Below, one piece after another: positions 6,991 to 7,982 of a stretch of DNA of 7,982 nucleotides. The position numbers and the translations under genes were made by a program. The stretch is taken from positions 1 to 7,982 of the forward strand of contig JAEYUK010000196.1 in the NCBI GenBank assembly GCA_023432655.1, in the 5' to 3' direction. Each line of letters begins with the position of its first letter. Position 1 is the first letter of the stretch. Origin of the DNA: Pseudomonadota bacterium (GTDB lineage Bacteria; Bdellovibrionota; Bacteriovoracia; Bacteriovoracales; Bacteriovoracaceae). The notes under the pieces were generated by a model, which saw only the letters and a program-made list of their open reading frames with translations, did not search any database and was not told where the DNA came from.

Positions 6991-7486
6991 CCTGCTCCCA
7001 GTTCTTTAATTGCCAAACAGTTGTTACTTCAGCGACTTCTTTGCCATTTATATCTCGGAGCTGGGTGACAAGTTTTTGCGAGTATTTTCCTTCCGTTTCC
7101 AGTCCCTTTTGAATTTTGTCTTTATCAATTTGATGAGGGGAACAGCTTCCTTCAAGATCTGTTCTTCCTTGATAAGAATAAGTGACATGCATCTCAGACA
7201 TAATCAGGCGGTATTTACTAATACCGAAAGATTGTAATAGAGAAAGACCTGCACAGAATTCTCCGACAGTTGCCATTGCACAGGCATGAACTCCGCCTAG
7301 GTGGTTGTGATTGAGCTTTCGATTAGGAAGAGTGATCACCACCGCATCTTCATTCAATGTTTTTATTCTAAAACCATGGGGGGCATTAAAGGGAATCCCA
7401 AAGGTCAGAACTTTATTCAGCGCCATGATATTCATTCGGGTAGGATTTTCTAAAAGCTTATCGATGAGTTTAAAGGCTGCTTTCAT
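6974..7486 (-). CDS. DUF4442 hotdog-fold protein, PaaI-thioesterase-like
   Basis: The 170-residue product resembles the DUF4442 branch of the hotdog superfamily. The key segment is NHNHLGGVHACAMATVGEF (59-77), corresponding to the N-H-x-G-x-x-H-A loop and long helix that carries the active site in related acyl-CoA thioesterases. A run of beta strands follows (MHVTYSYQG, LVTQLRD, EVAEVTTVWQL). Hotdog thioesterases cleave acyl-CoA esters; no substrate is established for this branch, so activity is inferred from the fold. There is no signal peptide, so it is probably cytoplasmic. The ATG immediately follows the stop of the nitronate monooxygenase-like gene (TAA then ATG, no gap). AAGGTGA (7501-7495), 8 nt upstream inside that gene, is the likely ribosome site. 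The two genes are therefore co-transcribed and probably translationally coupled. Confidence 0.85.
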   Translation of the reverse strand: MKAAFKLIDKLLENPTRMNIMALNKVLTFGIPFNAPHGFRIKTLNEDAVVITLPNRKLNHNHLGGVHACAMATVGEFCAGLSLLQSFGISKYRLIMSEMHVTYSYQGRTDLEGSCSPHQIDKDKIQKGLETEGKYSQKLVTQLRDINGKEVAEVTTVWQLKNWEQVNTKG

Positions 7487-7982
7487 TTAACTAATCACCT
7501 TATTTAAGTTTTTCTTGGCCGTCTCAAATTCGCTTTTAAAGCGTTCGACGATGTCATGAATGGATTCTTCACGCTCGGTAAATTCAATGGAAGGTCCAGC
7601 ACACCAGACAGATTTATAGGTAGCTGCAAAGGCAGCCTTCTCGAGCATCTTCATTCCTTTATAATAGGTCACCATCTTCGCGTATTTTTTTAATTGCTTG
7701 TTCTTATTTAAAAGTGATTCCAGAAGATTTTGTTCTGTCCCGATCTTTTTAAGATAAGGGGTATTTATGACAGTACAACGACTGCCGGAGAGTTTAGTCG
7801 TAACCGCAATGTCACCGGCATTGTAATCAATACAGGCCTTTTTATATTCAGGAGCAACGGACGATTCGGAACAGGAAATAAAAGGTGAACCAATAGAAAG
7901 ACCGTCGGCCCCTAAGGCAAGCATAGAGAGAATGCCTGCTCCGCTGCCGACTCCTCCGGCCGAGATGACTGGTATATGACAT
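7487..7982 (-). CDS. nitronate monooxygenase-like FMN flavoprotein, C-terminal part
   Basis: The frame is open to the window edge, so the N-terminus lies outside; about 165 residues are visible, ending at TAA 7489-7487. The start IPVISAGGVGSGAGIL and MLALGADGLSIGSPFI is the FMN phosphate-binding end of the TIM barrel in the 2-nitropropane dioxygenase/nitronate monooxygenase family. The tail GSRCTVINTPYLKKIG is the usual family segment, followed by a helical C-terminus. Nitronate monooxygenases oxidise toxic nitronates using FMN and O2, but relatives include enoyl-ACP reductase FabK, so the substrate is uncertain. The catalytic His region lies outside the window. The gene directly precedes the DUF4442 hotdog gene. 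Pairing of a FabK/NMO-type flavoprotein with a thioesterase-like fold could hint at fatty-acid or acyl-CoA chemistry, though that is inference. Confidence 0.87.
   Translation of the reverse strand, partial: CHIPVISAGGVGSGAGILSMLALGADGLSIGSPFISCSESSVAPEYKKACIDYNAGDIAVTTKLSGSRCTVINTPYLKKIGTEQNLLESLLNKNKQLKKYAKMVTYYKGMKMLEKAAFAATYKSVWCAGPSIEFTEREESIHDIVERFKSEFETAKKNLNKVIS

Noticed and set aside
6834..7237. Two plus-strand ORFs (6834-7112 and 7010-7237) over the feoB end and the DUF4442 gene
   Set aside because: Both lie in alternative frames of well-supported genes and encode no recognisable protein.
1..7982. Mobile elements, CRISPR arrays, tRNA or rRNA genes, or a defence island
   Set aside because: No repeat arrays, transposase or integrase motifs, or structural RNA signatures were seen; the genes are familiar metabolic, transport and signalling families.

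Overview
The window looks like ordinary chromosomal housekeeping and accessory sequence from a Gram-negative bacterium of moderate GC content (low to mid 40s percent by eye). The mix fits a member of the Bdellovibrionota, perhaps a Bacteriovorax/Peredibacter-like lineage: a soluble multi-sensor histidine kinase, an exported NUC1 nuclease beside a lipoprotein 5'-nucleotidase, and AT-rich intergenic leaders. That placement is inferred from gene content and style; no phylogenetic marker is present. I see no rRNA, tRNA, CRISPR array, insertion sequence or phage gene.

Layout, left to right. (1) 1-360, plus strand: the C-terminal end of an M3-family oligopeptidase A (PrlC-like). (2) 437-2485, plus: a soluble GAF-PAS-PAS-HisKA-HATPase histidine kinase with no adjacent response regulator. 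(3) 3194-2448 and 4793-3261, minus: an exported DNA/RNA non-specific endonuclease, with a UshA-like 5'-nucleotidase lipoprotein upstream of it. (4) 4794-4897: a 104-bp divergent promoter region. (5) 4898-6990, plus: feoA-feoB, a ferrous iron uptake operon with one-base overlap. (6) 7486-6974 and 7982-7487, minus: a DUF4442 hotdog-fold protein directly downstream of a nitronate monooxygenase-like flavoprotein whose N-terminus lies outside the window.

The nuclease and 5'-nucleotidase form a plausible nucleic-acid scavenging pair in the cell envelope: the nuclease cuts DNA/RNA, and the nucleotidase removes phosphate from the resulting nucleotides so that nucleosides can be imported. FeoA and FeoB import Fe(II). 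The kinase, the peptidase and the NMO/DUF4442 pair have no obvious functional link to these.

Nothing here convincingly amounts to an undescribed system. The best leads are a perfect 13-bp inverted repeat placed exactly over the start codon of the nuclease gene, a degenerate G1 box in the kinase ATP-binding domain, a non-canonical FeoB gate motif, and a feoA start without a Shine-Dalgarno sequence next to a small palindrome. Both convergent gene pairs overlap tail to tail.
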